Below are positions 1 through 10,098 of a stretch of 64,000 bases of DNA, one piece after another. A model generated the notes under the pieces. It saw only the letters and a program-made list of their open reading frames with translations, was not told the DNA's origin and ran no database searches. Numbering within the stretch: position 1 is the first letter of the stretch; each line of letters begins with the position of its first letter. This DNA comes from an uncultured Pseudomonadota bacterium (lineage in GTDB: Bacteria > Pseudomonadota > Gammaproteobacteria > Steroidobacterales > Steroidobacteraceae), in contig CAISDJ010000137.1 in NCBI GenBank assembly GCA_903884105.1, positions 1-64,000 of the forward strand. The letters are read 5' to 3'. Both the position numbers and the translations under genes were made by a program.

Positions 1-108
1 CAGCCCGAAATGCTTCGCGAGCCGCTTGATGTCGGTCTCGGTCACTTCGATGCGCGGATGGCTGCAGCAGTACCCGGGGCACTTGGAACAGTCGAATCGG
101 TCCTTCAA
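1..108 (-). CDS. YkgJ-family cysteine-cluster protein, N-terminal part
   Basis: Only the first 36 codons are inside the window; the gene runs off the left edge. The translation begins [20 protein letters not shown]. The CxxCxxxCC arrangement is the mark of the YkgJ-type zinc/iron-chelating cysteine-cluster family. The start is a TTG: an in-frame TAG lies four codons upstream, and a GGAG Shine-Dalgarno sits six bases before the TTG. A perfect TATAAT hexamer on the same strand (138-143) could be the -10 box, but no convincing -35 accompanies it. The metal bound and the cellular role are unknown for most family members. Confidence 0.7.
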   Translation of the reverse strand, partial: MKDRFDCSKCPGYCCSHPRIEVTETDIKRLAKHFGL

Positions 109-273
109 GCGGGACTCCTAGTGGATAACCGGGCCGCATTATAGTCAGAACTACGTACTGTCTTGCGGGAAGGCAAGCTGGGCATCCCCGCTGGTCCGTA
201 CTACGGTGGCGCCCCTCGGGTACTCCCGATTTCGACACTCAGGACAACGAACCATGTACGAAGGAGGAAGCGC

Positions 274-456
274 GTGACTATGCAGACCTGGATCCACTGG
301 CAGCTGGAAGTCGTCGAGGCGATCCGCGACCTCTATCACGAGCTGTTCTCCGACATCGAACCCACCGATATCGACTGGTCCGCGTGGCGGTACCTCTATG
401 AAGAGGGTCGGTCCCCGCTCGCCGCCGTCAACAGCGCCTTCGTGCAGGACTTCTAA
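274..456 (+). CDS. small hypothetical protein (60 aa)
   Basis: A 60-residue acidic protein rich in Trp and Tyr (TWIHWQ near the start, DWSAWRYLYEEG in the second half). The GTG at 274 is preferred because a strong AAGGAGG lies six bases upstream; an ATG at 280 is also in frame but is 12 bases from it. The gene is followed after 11 bases by another small protein gene, so the two are probably co-transcribed. I do not recognise a family. The strong ribosome-binding site argues that it is a real gene. Confidence 0.6.
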   Translation: MTMQTWIHWQLEVVEAIRDLYHELFSDIEPTDIDWSAWRYLYEEGRSPLAAVNSAFVQDF

Positions 457-467
457 GGGGCACCTCC

Positions 468-646
468 ATGGAAAACCGATACAGCTGGCAGAGGATGGCC
501 GTGGCGTTGTTCGACAAGGCCACGGCCAGGCTTGGCGAGGATGCACGCCAACTGCAGGACGCCATGTTCTGGTTGCGCGCCGATCAGGCCGAAGCTGCCG
601 AATCCGCCGATACGGAGTGGGCTCTGGCCACGCAGGGCGACTCCGT

Positions 647-656
<10 letters not shown>
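468..656 (+). CDS. small hypothetical protein (62 aa)
   Basis: A 62-residue soluble protein, mostly predicted helical, with an Ala/Glu/Asp-rich second half. It follows the preceding 60-residue gene by 11 bases, with AAGGGG about eight bases before its ATG. Its 3' end overlaps the 3' end of the convergent ABC exporter gene by ten bases. No family is recognised. The pair resembles a toxin-antitoxin locus only in size and spacing, and nothing in either sequence supports that function. Confidence 0.5.
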
Positions 657-2491
<1,835 letters not shown>

Positions 2492-2604
2492 GGCGCAGGA
2501 TTCAAGGGGGGAAGCTGACAATGGTTCCGGCGTCGTCCTATTGCAAGTCCCTGAAGGGACGGACAGAATGATTGCGCGCACCCGCCCATAGCCCCCAAAG
2601 CCCC

Positions 2605-3027
2605 ATGAGCGATCCCAAGGACAAACAGTCCCCTCCCGGAGCTCCGCCGCCCGCACCGACCACCGAGAAGAGTTCGGGCCGTGTGGCTTTCGATGCCCGC
2701 GGCAATCCGACCTGGGAATGGCAGACGTCCACCGGTGTGTTCGGCCGCGAAGTCAGCACGCAACGGCTCAAGAAGCTCGAGGCTTCGGAACTCGCCATCG
2801 TCGAGACGCCACCTACGGCTCCGCAAAAGAAAAAGGGATTTGAGCTGTCGCTCGACGAGCCGCGGCTGCCCAACCGCGAAACGGGCTTCAATCCCTACAA
2901 CAGTGCCTCGGCATCCAAGGCCAAGGTTGCCGATGAACCCCGCAAGCCGGTCAAGGACCCTAAGAAGCTGGATCAGTGGATCCAGATGAAGAAGGGGCTG
3001 GCAGGGACGGACAAGGGCAAGAAGTAG
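2605..3027 (+). CDS. hypothetical charged protein (140 aa)
   Basis: A 140-residue hydrophilic, Lys- and Pro-rich protein that is probably disordered at both ends. It has a proline-rich N-terminus (PPGAPPPAP), a central segment with WEWQTSTGVFGREVSTQRLK, and a basic C-terminal tail ending in KGKK. No signal peptide or membrane segment is seen. The gene diverges from the ABC exporter with 113 bases between the starts. The family is not recognised; conserved unknown proteins of this style occur in related gammaproteobacteria, but I cannot name one. Confidence 0.6.
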   Translation: MSDPKDKQSPPGAPPPAPTTEKSSGRVAFDARGNPTWEWQTSTGVFGREVSTQRLKKLEASELAIVETPPTAPQKKKGFELSLDEPRLPNRETGFNPYNSASASKAKVADEPRKPVKDPKKLDQWIQMKKGLAGTDKGKK

Positions 3028-3174
3028 GGCGCGACGACTCATCGCGCTATCGGCTAGAACTTGGACGGGCTTCCGCCAAGTGCGCTGCCGTAGGTAGGCC
3101 TGCGCCAAGTAGGGCGTTGCCAAGCCGGAAGCGATGGCTGTACCAGACCACGCCGTCTTCGCGCGGAAACCCCG

Positions 3175-3281
<107 letters not shown>

Positions 3282-3317
3282 TACTCTGGCTTGGCGGCAG
3301 CCTTTTTCTTGTTCTCT

Positions 3318-3650
3318 TTAGCGCGCCTTCTTCCCCACCTCCTGCCGATACATCTTCACCAACTCGCCGAAGCGCGGCGTGAGTCCCACGTCCTCATAGA
3401 TCGGGTCGCCCTGTTCGTCGTGCGAGATCACCTTCGCACCCGGGCGATACGGCATCGCGCCCTCGACTTCCTGCAGCGCCACTGAAAGCAGATCGGAGAG
3501 GATGTCTTCTTCGGAGTGGCCGGGAAACAGGTCGGCCAATGCATGGATGCGGGCAGCGTCATCGATGTTGAGGCGGATCGCGTATTCACGCGCGGTCTTC
3601 ACCGGCCGTGAGGTTTCGCGCCACGAATCGAGCAGTTCCTTGAACTTCAT
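3318..3650 (-). CDS. pilin-assembly-like protein, possibly frameshifted at its C-terminus
   Basis: A 110-residue protein starting MKFKELLDSWRETSRPVK, with segments DDAARIHALADLFPGHSEED and EQGDPIYEDVGLTPRF. It resembles short proteins annotated in Pseudomonas and relatives as pilin assembly or type 1 pili tip component; that assignment is from memory and function is not established. A GGGGGAC ribosome-binding site precedes the ATG. As read, it ends GKKAR. If one G in the AAGGCG before the stop were absent, the frame would continue into a Lys/Ala-rich tail ending KKKAAAKPE, stopping at 3281-3283 beside the microsatellite. This looks like a 1-base frameshift or a sequencing error. Confidence 0.7.
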   Translation of the reverse strand: MKFKELLDSWRETSRPVKTAREYAIRLNIDDAARIHALADLFPGHSEEDILSDLLSVALQEVEGAMPYRPGAKVISHDEQGDPIYEDVGLTPRFGELVKMYRQEVGKKAR

Positions 3651-3715
3651 GTCGTCCCCCGCCTCTGGTTACCTGCTTGGGAGGATAACCGAATCGGGCA
3701 CGGCGACGACCCTTC

Positions 3716-5113
3716 CTAGAACTGGCTGGTGATGTTTACCGACAGGAAGCGCGTGTCGCCGGTCTGCGGGGCGTTCGGCGCACGGTCGAGAAAGCGGCCC
3801 TTGGCAAGGATCACGGCATCGACTTCAAGCCGCAGCGATCGCGGGATCACCCAGTAGCGCAGTCGGCCGTCGAACTGGTGGCCTCCGAAGTCGCCCGACC
3901 TGCCGGTGGCATCGCGAACGCCCGTGGTGGAGAAGCTGTCTGTCCGGGACGCAAGCCACAGCGCACGATAGCTGGCCATGTAGTCGAGGCGGGCCGTGGG
4001 CGTGGCTTCAATGCGCAGTCCGAGCGCTTGCAGGTTGGTGCGACCAATCGCGTTGTACATGCCGGATGGCGCGAGGTCGCCGCGACGCATGCCGAACAAC
4101 GTGTCGAAGCGGCCGAACTTCGTATCGCCGTCATCGCCGCTCGCGTAGTCGTACTCGAAAGCGAGGTGGGGCTTGGAGCCTGCAGCCCGCTGGTAACCGA
4201 CTTCCACATGGTAGAACGACGCCGAGACATCGAGGAGCGCAGCGTTGGCCGCCGTGCTTGCACGCACCGTGCCCGTCTGGCGAATGCCTTCGAGCTCGAA
4301 ATCGACGGTCCCCGCCTTCGGATCCCGGAACACCCGAAGCCCGCCGGTATGCAGGTTACGATCGCGAGTGGCGAGGTCCGGTCGATCGCGCTCGCGGACG
4401 CCAAACCACGATCCCTCGAGCGTTGCGAACGGCAGGAGCCTGGGCACGGCAGCGATACCGCCCCAGAGCACGAGGTCCGAACTCTCGCGATCGAGCTTCA
4501 CGTCGTTGCGCAATACGGCCGGCAGCGCGTCGGGCAACCGGACTTGCGGCTCCGTGTAAATGAGTGTTGCCGTGGCGCCGGCAGCAGACTTGAGGTCAAC
4601 GCGCAGGCCCGAGTACCCGTTGGTCGTGTTGCGGTAGTCATCTGCCGCCACGAGACGGCGTGACCCGAGGTTCAGCACGAACCGCCCGAGCTGTGCAGTA
4701 GCAGCCGATCCCTTGCCGAAGGGAGCGCCGAAGTCCGCGCCCACGTAAGCCTGGACGAATTCAAGCGCATTGACGTCGTTGCTGCTGACTCCGCTGGTTG
4801 GCTCCTGCGGATAGGCGCGGCTGTCCCACAGCTCGCCGCCGATCCGGAACCAGTCCTTGTGGTACTCGGCAAACAAGTTCGAGCGCAGGCTGACCAGATT
4901 GAACCTGGTTTCGAGCCCGACCCGCGACTGGCCGGACAACGTCTCGAGACGCGCACGCACCGACCCGGACAACTGCAGGTTCGAGGGAGCACCGACTGCA
5001 TCGTGGAGATTCCACGGCTTCGCCGCGGATTCCGCGGCGGACGCATTGCCTGCGACAGCGAACAACGCGGGCAAGCAGCAAAGGGCACTAACGAACGGCC
5101 GGGATTGGGTCAT
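3716..5113 (-). CDS. outer-membrane porin, alginate-export-like beta-barrel
   Basis: A 465-residue exported beta-barrel. The N-terminal signal peptide ends at ASA-AES around residue 26-29. The mature part alternates hydrophobic and polar residues in strand-like blocks (LSGSVRARLETL, FRIGGELWDSRAY, ARLDYMASYRALWL) and ends in the aromatic NITSQF expected of barrel proteins recognised by the Bam complex. The pattern fits the alginate-export (AlgE-like) porin family, whose members are often general channels; the substrate is unknown. ATG 5113 is preferred to an in-frame TTG at 5125. The gene is alone, downstream of sbp on the same strand with 160 bases between. Confidence 0.75.
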   Translation of the reverse strand: MTQSRPFVSALCCLPALFAVAGNASAAESAAKPWNLHDAVGAPSNLQLSGSVRARLETLSGQSRVGLETRFNLVSLRSNLFAEYHKDWFRIGGELWDSRAYPQEPTSGVSSNDVNALEFVQAYVGADFGAPFGKGSAATAQLGRFVLNLGSRRLVAADDYRNTTNGYSGLRVDLKSAAGATATLIYTEPQVRLPDALPAVLRNDVKLDRESSDLVLWGGIAAVPRLLPFATLEGSWFGVRERDRPDLATRDRNLHTGGLRVFRDPKAGTVDFELEGIRQTGTVRASTAANAALLDVSASFYHVEVGYQRAAGSKPHLAFEYDYASGDDGDTKFGRFDTLFGMRRGDLAPSGMYNAIGRTNLQALGLRIEATPTARLDYMASYRALWLASRTDSFSTTGVRDATGRSGDFGGHQFDGRLRYWVIPRSLRLEVDAVILAKGRFLDRAPNAPQTGDTRFLSVNITSQF

Positions 5114-5273
5114 GGGACAAATCAAGGTAAGTGAGTGCAGTTGGGCCGGCGGATTCTAGCCGAAGCCCCGTTTGGCGAGACCCAAAAAGCCGCCGCGCAA
5201 GAGACTTGGGCGGCGGTCAAAGGTTGCCCGGCCAAAGCGACCTGGCGGGGGATCGATACGTGCGCGCCACGAT

Positions 5274-6293
5274 CTACTGCGGCGTATACACCTGGTCGAA
5301 CACGCCGCCATCGCCGAAGTGCTCCTTCTGCACCTTGGTCCAGCCGCCGAAGTCAGCGATGGTGGTCAGCGGGATCTTTGGATACTGGGCGGCGTACTTG
5401 GCGGCCACCTTCGCATCGCGCGGGCGATAATAATTGCGGGCAATGATTTCCTGGCCTTCTGGCGTATAGAGGTATTCAAGGTAAGCCTGGGCGACGTCCT
5501 TGGTGCCGCGCTTCAATGCGACCTTGTCCACCACGGCCACCGGCGGCTCAGCCAGCACGCTGATCGAGGGAACGACGATCTGCAGCTTGTCTGCGCCGAC
5601 TTCCTTGATCGCGAGGAACGCCTCGTTCTCCCAGGCCAGCAGCACGTCACCGATGCCACGCTGCACGAACGTCGTGGTCGAGCCGCGTGCGCCCGTGTCG
5701 AGTACCGGCACGTTCCCGTACAGCTTGCGGATGAATTCCTTGGCCGTGGCGTCATTGCCGTTCGGCTGCTTCAATGCATAGCCGTAGGCCGCAAGATAAT
5801 TCCAGCGCGCGCCACCCGAAGTCTTCGGATTCGGCGTGATGACCGAGATGCCCGGCTTCACGACATCGCTCCAGTCCTTGATGTTCTTCGGGTTGCCCTT
5901 GCGGACCAGGAACACGATGGTCGATGTGTACGGAGAGCTGTTGTCCGGCAGCCGGCTTTGCCAGTTCACCGGCAGCAGCTTGCCATTGGTAGCGATTCCA
6001 TCGATGTCGGCCGCCAGTGCGAGCGTGACCACATCCGCCTGCAGGCCGTCGATCACGCCGCGAGCCTGGGCGCCCGAGCCGCCATGGGCCTGGTTCACCC
6101 GCACATCATCGCCGGTCTTCGCCTTCCAGTACTTGGCAAACGCCTTGTCGTAGTCGACGTACAGCTCGCGCGTCGGGTCGTAGGACACATTGAGCAGCGT
6201 GACACTCTTGGCATGGGCCGCCATCGATCCACCCAGCAGGGCACCGAGGGCCACCGCCGCGGCAGCGCCATGCAGCCAGCGATTCTTCTTCAT
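5274..6293 (-). CDS. sbp: periplasmic sulfate-binding protein
   Basis: A 339-residue ABC-type solute-binding protein with a Sec signal peptide (MKKNRWLHG... cleaved near AHA-KS). Family motifs of the sulfate/thiosulfate binder Sbp are present: [13 protein letters not shown] at the start of the mature chain, [31 protein letters not shown] and [17 protein letters not shown]. It would deliver sulfate to a CysTWA permease, which is not in this window. ATG 6293 is used; a GTG two codons upstream is better spaced from a GGAG. It shares an upstream region with a divergent TonB receptor and lies near cysB, pointing to CysB-type sulfur control. Confidence 0.93.
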   Translation of the reverse strand: MKKNRWLHGAAAAVALGALLGGSMAAHAKSVTLLNVSYDPTRELYVDYDKAFAKYWKAKTGDDVRVNQAHGGSGAQARGVIDGLQADVVTLALAADIDGIATNGKLLPVNWQSRLPDNSSPYTSTIVFLVRKGNPKNIKDWSDVVKPGISVITPNPKTSGGARWNYLAAYGYALKQPNGNDATAKEFIRKLYGNVPVLDTGARGSTTTFVQRGIGDVLLAWENEAFLAIKEVGADKLQIVVPSISVLAEPPVAVVDKVALKRGTKDVAQAYLEYLYTPEGQEIIARNYYRPRDAKVAAKYAAQYPKIPLTTIADFGGWTKVQKEHFGDGGVFDQVYTPQ

Positions 6294-6370
6294 GGACACA
6301 GGCACTCCGGTTTCGGTGATACAGGGCAGCATGGTAGTCCGACCGACGGTTATGGGTCAGTCGCATGCCG

Positions 6371-6466
6371 GTTACAGACAGGTAACAAAATCAAGAAATG
6401 CGCCGATGACCTGCGCCTATCCCGAATCTTCACCCACCCCATCGCGTACGTAACCGCTTTGTTACG
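6371..6466. promoter_or_regulatory. two GTTAC/GTAAC inverted repeats between sbp and the TonB receptor
   Basis: Site 1 is GTTAC-N6-GTAAC at 6371-6386. Site 2 is CGTAAC-N6-GTTACG at 6449-6466. Both have six-base spacers and lie in the divergent intergenic region between sbp and the TonB receptor gene, so both genes could be controlled from here. CysB, encoded nearby, is an obvious candidate regulator, but its sites are poorly conserved and I cannot assign these to it from sequence. Confidence 0.45.
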
Positions 6467-6560
6467 GTGACGCGACTGCAATCTCACTCTTCGGTCCCTA
6501 GCATGCTGGTCCATCGGGCGCTGCATGCGCCGTCGTCTTCAATACAGCAGGGAACTACCA

Positions 6561-8975
6561 GTGAGCGCACGACCTACCTTCACGCAACACGCCGGTTACA
6601 CGTTGAGTCTCGCGGCGGCGATTGCCGCGGCGCTTGTGGGGACGGTTCCGGCCCCGGTTCACGCGGCCGAAGCTGCGAAGGCGAACAATCTCGACAACGT
6701 CCTCGTCACGGCGCGTCGCCGCGAAGAGCAGTCCCAAGATGTGCCGCTTGCGATCTCGGTACTCAACTCCGCGACCATCGAGTCGACGGGTACTTTCAAC
6801 GTCGGCAAGCTGACCCAGCTGCAGCCGTCGATCCAGTTCTATTCCAGCAATCCCCGCAACTCGGCGGCCACGATCCGCGGCCTCGGCGCGCCGTTCGGCC
6901 TCACGAACGACGGCATCGAGCAGGGCGTCGGCATCTACATTGATCAAGTCTATTACGCGCGCAGTGCCACTGCGACCTTCGACTTCCTCGACGTGGACCA
7001 GGTGGAAGTGCTGCGCGGACCGCAAGGCACGCTCTACGGCAAGAACACCACGGCTGGCGCCATCAACGTGACGACGCGCAAGCCGAGCTTTACGACGGAA
7101 GGTCGTGCCGAGATCAACTACGGCAACCTGGACTACGTGCAGGCCAAAGGATCCATCTCCGCGCCGTTGATCGACGACACACTGGCGTTCCGGATTGGCA
7201 CGTCGTTCACCGACCGCCGTGGCACGATCTACAACGTCACGACCGGCAAGTGGGTCAACGAGCAGAACAACCTGGGCTTCAAGGGACAACTGCTGTGGAA
7301 GGCAACCGATTCGCTGGACGTTACGTTCTCCACCGACTACTCCCGCCAGAATCCGTACGGTTTCGGTACGGTGTACGTGCGGACCGGCGCGACTCAGCGC
7401 CCGCTCAATCGCCAATACGCCGCGCTCGCAGCGGCGTCCAACAACTATGCCCCGCCCAGCTTGAACGCATTCGACCGCCTTACCGACATCGATGCGACGC
7501 TGTCAGCGGAGCAGCAGTTCGGCGGCGGTTCCGTCCTCGCCGAGTGGAAGGTCGGTCCCGGCCAGTTGACGTCGGTCTCCGCCTACCGCAAGTGGGATTG
7601 GGGTCCGGCGAATGACCGCGACTTCACCGGCCTGCCTATCACGACGATCTCGCAGAACCCGTCGCAGCAGCGGCAGTGGTCGCAGGAAGTGCGATATGCG
7701 GCCGCCGGGGACAGCATCGACTATGTGGTGGGCCTGTACGGCTTCTACCAGACGATCGACACGAAGGGCGTCCAGGAGCAGGGCGCGCTGGCCAGCCGAT
7801 GGCTGTTGAGTGGTGCCAACCAGAGCGTGCCATCCATCCTGAACGGCCTGCGCGCGAACAATGACATCGGTCTCAAGAACACGAGCGCAGCGGCGTTCGG
7901 CCAGTTCACGTGGCATGTGTCGGATTCGTTCCGCTTGCAACCGGGCCTGCGATTCAACTACGACAAGAAGGAAGGCAAGTACATTGCCACGGTCACCAAT
8001 GCCACCAACACGGCGCTGACCGCAGCACAGCTTGGCGTGCTGGCCCCGCAGAGCTACCGGCCCAAGTTCGACGACACGAACATCTCGGGTGACTTCACGG
8101 CCTCGTACGATTTCACGCCGGATGTCCTCGGCTACGCGACGTATGCGCGTTCGTTCAAATCGGGCGGCATCAACCTGTCGGGCCTGCCGCTCGATGCGAA
8201 CAACGCACCGATCACTGCCGTCGAAACCGTGAAGCCGGAGTCCGAGAACCACTATGAGGTGGGGCTCAAGACGCAGCTGCTCAATCGTACGGTCACGTTG
8301 AACCTGGCCGGCTTCTGGACGGAGATCTCGGATTACCAGGCCACGGTGACGAACAGCCAGGCCAACGTGATTCGTGGCTATCTCGCGAACGCCAGGAAGG
8401 TTCGTGTTCGCGGCCTCGAGGCCGACCTCGCAGCGCGTCCTGCTGCAGGCCTGAACCTGTACGTCAACGGCGCGCTCACGGACCACGAGTACGTCGAGTT
8501 CCCCGATGCACCGTGCCCGCCGGAGTTGGCGGGCGGCGCCACCGCGACGGCTGCCAACCCGGCGAGCGCACCGGGCACGGCAGGCGGCTTCAGCCCTGCG
8601 TTCTGCAACATCTCGGGTCAGTGGTTGCCTGGTATCTCGAAGCTGTCGTTCTCGTATGGCTTCCAGTACGAGCGGCCCACATTGCTCTTGGGCAAGTCCG
8701 GTGATGCCTACTTCGGGGCGGACGCGAGCTACCGTTCGAAGTTCTCGTCCAATCCGTCGCGTTCGCTGTACACCGATGTTGCCGGCTATGGCCTGGCCAA
8801 CTTCCGTCTGGGTTTCAAGACAGACAGGGGATGGGAAGTCTACGGCTGGGTGCACAACGCATTTGACCGGCAGTTCTTCGACTACCTGACGACGCAGTCG
8901 GGCAGCACCGGCCTCGTGATTGGCCAGCCGGGCGAACCGCGCACTTACGGCCTGACGGTGAAGGCGTCGTTCTGA
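6561..8975 (+). CDS. TonB-dependent outer-membrane receptor, probable sulfur-source uptake
   Basis: An 804-residue receptor. Signal peptide to about residue 36 (VHA-AEA), TonB-box region LDNVLVTARR, plug domain with IRGLGAP and VEVLRGPQGTLYGKNTTAG, then a beta-barrel ending VKASF. GTG 6561 is chosen because AGGGA lies eight bases upstream and the signal peptide then has normal length; an upstream ATG at 6525 adds an Arg-rich extension. It diverges from the sulfate-binding protein gene and is followed by cysB, so uptake of a large organosulfur compound such as a sulfonate or sulfate ester is a reasonable inference. The ligand is not identifiable from sequence. Confidence 0.9.
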   Translation: MSARPTFTQHAGYTLSLAAAIAAALVGTVPAPVHAAEAAKANNLDNVLVTARRREEQSQDVPLAISVLNSATIESTGTFNVGKLTQLQPSIQFYSSNPRNSAATIRGLGAPFGLTNDGIEQGVGIYIDQVYYARSATATFDFLDVDQVEVLRGPQGTLYGKNTTAGAINVTTRKPSFTTEGRAEINYGNLDYVQAKGSISAPLIDDTLAFRIGTSFTDRRGTIYNVTTGKWVNEQNNLGFKGQLLWKATDSLDVTFSTDYSRQNPYGFGTVYVRTGATQRPLNRQYAALAAASNNYAPPSLNAFDRLTDIDATLSAEQQFGGGSVLAEWKVGPGQLTSVSAYRKWDWGPANDRDFTGLPITTISQNPSQQRQWSQEVRYAAAGDSIDYVVGLYGFYQTIDTKGVQEQGALASRWLLSGANQSVPSILNGLRANNDIGLKNTSAAAFGQFTWHVSDSFRLQPGLRFNYDKKEGKYIATVTNATNTALTAAQLGVLAPQSYRPKFDDTNISGDFTASYDFTPDVLGYATYARSFKSGGINLSGLPLDANNAPITAVETVKPESENHYEVGLKTQLLNRTVTLNLAGFWTEISDYQATVTNSQANVIRGYLANARKVRVRGLEADLAARPAAGLNLYVNGALTDHEYVEFPDAPCPPELAGGATATAANPASAPGTAGGFSPAFCNISGQWLPGISKLSFSYGFQYERPTLLLGKSGDAYFGADASYRSKFSSNPSRSLYTDVAGYGLANFRLGFKTDRGWEVYGWVHNAFDRQFFDYLTTQSGSTGLVIGQPGEPRTYGLTVKASF

Positions 8976-8999
8976 CGCTCAGTCGGCGCTGAAACGAAA

Positions 9000-9032
9000 G
9001 AAGGGCCACCGCGGGGTGGCCCTTCTGCTTTT
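9000..9032 (+). terminator. intrinsic terminator after the TonB receptor
   Basis: A perfect 11-bp stem, GAAGGGCCACC paired with GGTGGCCCTTC around a GCGG loop, is followed by TGCTTTT. It ends the receptor transcript and lies just before the 3' end of the convergent cysB gene. Confidence 0.9.
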
Positions 9033-9066
9033 CAGGAGGGCGAGAGGGGTCGCCGTGGTCGGCCGC

Positions 9067-10041
9067 TCAGCGAATCGGCAGCGCAATATCGGCAAACAGC
9101 GCATCGACTTCCTGCTGGTTTGCGGCATTGGCCGCGTCGTCGATCAGCCGGCGCTTCAGGTGCGGCGCGAACAGCTGCATGAACTCATACATGTACCGAC
9201 GCAGCAGGCCCCCGCGCGAGAAGCCGATCCAGGTGGTATGGAGCGGGAACAGGTGCGAGGCATCGATGGATACGAGATCCTTGTCGGTCTCCGGGTCCAC
9301 GGCGACGTCGGCCAGAATGCCAACGCCAAAGCCCAGGCGAACGTAGGTCTTGATGACGTCTGCGTCACGCGCAGTCAACGCCACGTTTGCAGTCAGTCCC
9401 GCTTTCGCAAAGATCTGCGGCAGCGACGAAGACCCCGTGAAACTGAAGACGTACGTGACGATCGGGTACGCGGCGATCTGCGCCAGCGTCGGCTTCTTCA
9501 CCTGCGCCAGCGGATGACCCGCGGGAACGACGATGCGCCGGTACCACTGGTAGCAGGGCAACAACACCAGGTTCGGGAACAACTCGTGCGATCCCGTGGC
9601 GATGGCAAAGTCGATGCGGTCGAGTGCCGCCATTTCGGCAATCTGTTCCGAAGTGCCCTGATGCAGGTGCAGCCGTACTTCGGGATACCGGGCGCGGAAC
9701 TGCTGGATAACCGAGGGCAGCACATATCGGGCTTGCGTGTGCGTGGTGCCGATGGAGAGCGTGCCGCGGTGCTCGTCCTTGAGGTCGTCAGAGATGCCCT
9801 TGATGTTCTGCACCTCGCGCAGGATCTTGACGGCGCGGTCGATGACCTGCTGGCCGGCCGGCGTGATCTTCGTGAGTGTGCGGCCGCTGCGGACAAAAAT
9901 GCGAAAGCCGAGCTCATCCTCGAGCAGCTTCAGCTGCTTGCTGACGGCCGGCTGGGAGGTATGCAGCTTTTCGGCGGCCGCCGTGATATTCAGGCCGCTC
10001 TGGGCGACGGCAGCCAAGTACCGGAGTTGCTGGAGCTTCAT
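9067..10041 (-). CDS. cysB: LysR-type sulfur regulator CysB
   Basis: A 324-residue LysR-family protein, the same length as enterobacterial CysB. It starts MKLQQLRYLAAVAQSGLNIT, with a winged helix-turn-helix around residues 18-45 (AAAEKLHTSQPAVSKQLKLL). The effector domain carries TTHTQARYVLP and FVSFTGSS-like segments (YVFSFTGSSSLPQIF) that bind sulfate/thiosulfate or acetylserine in the family. CysB activates sulfate and organosulfur uptake under sulfur limitation. It lies convergent to the TonB receptor and within 4 kb of sbp, a coherent sulfur-acquisition group. The upstream region contains GGCTA-CAA-TAGCC, possibly an autoregulatory site. Confidence 0.93.
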   Translation of the reverse strand: MKLQQLRYLAAVAQSGLNITAAAEKLHTSQPAVSKQLKLLEDELGFRIFVRSGRTLTKITPAGQQVIDRAVKILREVQNIKGISDDLKDEHRGTLSIGTTHTQARYVLPSVIQQFRARYPEVRLHLHQGTSEQIAEMAALDRIDFAIATGSHELFPNLVLLPCYQWYRRIVVPAGHPLAQVKKPTLAQIAAYPIVTYVFSFTGSSSLPQIFAKAGLTANVALTARDADVIKTYVRLGFGVGILADVAVDPETDKDLVSIDASHLFPLHTTWIGFSRGGLLRRYMYEFMQLFAPHLKRRLIDDAANAANQQEVDALFADIALPIR

Positions 10042-10098
10042 ATAGGTGTGTTCAAACTTCTCTGGCTACAATAGCCGAAAGCTCACCTGACGGCACCC

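Noticed and set aside
5172-6470. 432-codon plus-strand frame opposite sbp
   Set aside because: It is antisense to a confident sulfate-binding protein gene; long antisense frames are expected at this GC content, and the translation is low-complexity and Arg/His-rich.
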